In this document: positions 4,908 to 6,107 of the stretch, one piece after another
Position numbering within the stretch: position 1 is the first letter of the stretch
Layout of the letters: each line of letters starts with the position of its first letter
NCBI GenBank assembly: GCA_012521035.1
Contig: JAAYND010000001.1
Coordinates: forward strand, 1-6,107
Reading direction: 5' to 3'
DNA from: Methanomicrobiales archaeon
GTDB taxonomy: Archaea; Halobacteriota; Methanomicrobia; Methanomicrobiales; Methanoculleaceae
Length of the DNA stretch: 6,107 nucleotides
Program-made: the position numbers and the translations under genes
The notes under the pieces: model-generated
The model's database searches: none
What the model was told of the DNA's origin: nothing
Seen by the model: the letters and a program-made list of their open reading frames with translations, nothing else

Positions 4908-6107
4908 TGTCCGTCCTGGAAGTCAACGACCTCAGATGCCACTATTATACGGATAGTGGCATCGTTAAGGCAATCGATGGTATCTCTCTTGAGCTGGAGA
5001 GAGGTGAGATCGTTGGAGTAATCGGAGAATCGGGAAGCGGAAAGACCACCTTTGCACTCAGCACCATGCGGTTGCTTGGTGGTCAGGCCTCCGTATCCGG
5101 TACGATCTCATATAACGGCACAGATATTACACGTCTTCCTGAGCCTGAAATGGACAGGCTCCGATGGAAGGATATCGCCATCGTCTTCCAGAACAGCCTC
5201 GAAGTCTTAAATCCGGTGATGACGGTCGGAAAACAGGTTATCGAGCCTCTATTGAAGCACACGGAGATGGAGAAGCGCGATGCAGAGGCGCGATGCAGAG
5301 ACCTCTTTGCATCGGTCGGGCTTGACCCGGTCTGGGTGGACGCATACCCCCACCAGCTCTCCGGGGGAATGAGACAGCGGGTTCTCATCGCAATGGCCCT
5401 CTCCTGTGATCCCCGGGTCCTGATACTCGACGAAGTTACGTCGGCCCTCGATACAGTCACGCGAAAGGAGATCCAGAATCTGCTCGCCGATCTCCAGAGG
5501 AAAAATGGCTACAGCATGATCCTGATATCGCATGACCTCTCGTTTGTATCATCCCTCGCATCGCGGATGGTCGTCCTCTACGCGGGCAGGGTGGTGGAGA
5601 GCGGGCCTACGAGAGATATCATCAACACCCCACGTCATCCCTATACCCGCGGCCTCGTCCATTCCACGCCGGATATCTTCATCTACAAAGACCTCTGGGG
5701 GATTCCCGGAGAACCGCCTTCTGAGGGCGGGCATGCGGGTTGTCCGTTTCACTGGCGGTGCACACAGGCCACACCGATCTGTAGCACCACTCCGCCAGAT
5801 CTCATACCTTGCGGTGACGGGAGGGAGATCGCCTGCCACCGGGGCGGGATCGCCCTGCTCCTCAGAGCGGATAATCTTCGCTACCGATACCGCCTGCCGG
5901 ACGGGAGATCGCTCCATGCGATTGACGATGTGAGTCTGGAGGTCTCCGAGGGCGAAGTGCTCGCGATCGTCGGCCAGACAGGTTCGGGCAAGTCCACTCT
6001 GGCGCACATCCTCGCCGGCATCCTCCGACCGGAGGCGGGGGAGGTCAGGTTCATGGATGGAGCGGTTTACGGCGGAGATGCCGGCCACCGGTTCGGGGGT
6101 ATCCAGA
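4907..6107 (+). CDS. Fused two-domain ABC transporter ATPase (DppD-DppF type), 3' end cut by window
   Basis: The frame from ATG 4907 is open for 400 codons to the window end. The first nucleotide-binding domain is complete: Walker A GESGSGKT at 40-47, Q-loop Gln95 in VFQNS, signature LSGGMRQR at 151-158, Walker B VLILDE at 171-176 and switch His209 in SHD. HPYTRGL at 244-250 begins an oligopeptide-transporter C-terminal region with IPGEPP and five Cys (279, 285, 292, 302, 310). A second domain starts near residue 318, with Walker A GQTGSGKS at 356-363, and is cut just at its Q-loop region. This one chain would replace separate DppD and DppF (or NikD and NikE) subunits. It acts at the cytoplasmic face, hydrolysing ATP to power import through the two permeases. 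Oddities: DEVTSALD at 175-182, where DEPTSALD is usual; an 11-bp inverted repeat near its start; and a 13-bp tandem duplication. A fused ATPase of this kind would be expected to exceed 500 residues. Confidence 0.92.
   Translation, partial: MSVLEVNDLRCHYYTDSGIVKAIDGISLELERGEIVGVIGESGSGKTTFALSTMRLLGGQASVSGTISYNGTDITRLPEPEMDRLRWKDIAIVFQNSLEVLNPVMTVGKQVIEPLLKHTEMEKRDAEARCRDLFASVGLDPVWVDAYPHQLSGGMRQRVLIAMALSCDPRVLILDEVTSALDTVTRKEIQNLLADLQRKNGYSMILISHDLSFVSSLASRMVVLYAGRVVESGPTRDIINTPRHPYTRGLVHSTPDIFIYKDLWGIPGEPPSEGGHAGCPFHWRCTQATPICSTTPPDLIPCGDGREIACHRGGIALLLRADNLRYRYRLPDGRSLHAIDDVSLEVSEGEVLAIVGQTGSGKSTLAHILAGILRPEAGEVRFMDGAVYGGDAGHRFGGIQ
4935..4963. repeat. Perfect 11-bp inverted repeat with 7-nt loop near the ATPase start
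   Basis: The arm gatgccactat at 4935-4945 is the exact reverse complement of atagtggcatc at 4953-4963, separated by tatacgg. It begins 28 nt after the A of the ATPase start codon and encodes residues about 10-19. In mRNA it would form a stable hairpin; in DNA it could be a dyad binding site. A function is not shown by the sequence. Confidence 0.6.
5275..5300 (+). repeat. Perfect 13-bp tandem duplication inside the ATPase gene
   Basis: Two adjacent identical copies of gcgcgatgcagag occupy 5275-5287 and 5288-5300. Because 13 is not a multiple of three, the copies are read in different frames: the first gives mostly RDAE, the second ARCR. The protein nevertheless stays family-like on both sides (HTEMEK before, DLFASVGL after). 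Confidence 0.7.

Noticed and set aside
5549..6088. Minus-strand open frame of 179 codons and plus-strand frame 5532-5933 in the ATPase region
   Set aside because: Both are out-of-frame shadows of the fused ATPase, whose Walker A and cysteine-rich linker are plainly in the frame from 4907.

Overview
The window looks like chromosomal DNA from a methanogenic archaeon, most probably of the Methanomicrobiales (Methanoculleus/Methanofollis-like). This is inferred from an FmdE-family protein (formylmethanofuran dehydrogenase subunit E family, common in methanogens), a GC-rich coding style with many gat/gac/atc/ctc codons, ribosome binding sites of the GGTGA type that pair with the archaeal 16S 3' end, GTG/TTG codons near gene starts, and an archaeal-style lipobox. 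No rRNA, tRNA or species-specific marker is present, so the assignment is moderate, and some anaerobic bacteria carry similar gene sets.

Everything lies on the + strand in one tightly packed cluster, and both end genes are cut by the window. In order: (1) the C-terminal part of an FmdE-family zinc-ribbon protein (1-455); (2) a family 5 extracellular solute-binding lipoprotein (507-2147); (3) a class I SAM-dependent methyltransferase (2131-2997); (4) a DppB/NikB-type permease (2994-3977); (5) a DppC/NikC-type permease (3990-4907); (6) an ABC ATPase open to the window end (4907-6107), in which a complete first nucleotide-binding domain, an oligopeptide-transporter-type cysteine-containing linker and the start of a second nucleotide-binding domain form a single chain, so DppD and DppF equivalents are fused.

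Genes 2-6 overlap or lie within 12 nt of each other (-17, -4, +12 and -1 nt), and FmdE precedes gene 2 by 51 nt with no promoter or terminator visible between them. Together they encode what looks like a complete peptide/nickel-family importer: a lipid-anchored binding protein, two permeases and a fused ATPase. A cytosolic methyltransferase is translationally locked between binding protein and permease, and an FmdE-family protein lies upstream. The substrate cannot be read from the sequence. A metal, a metal chelate or a small methylatable molecule is a reasonable inference; a peptide is the alternative.

Outside the genes the only gap is 51-nt long, and it appears empty apart from a weak ribosome binding site. 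Two sequence patterns inside the ATPase gene are not explained by its protein: a perfect 11-bp inverted repeat about 30 nt after the start codon, and a perfect 13-bp tandem duplication read in two different frames.
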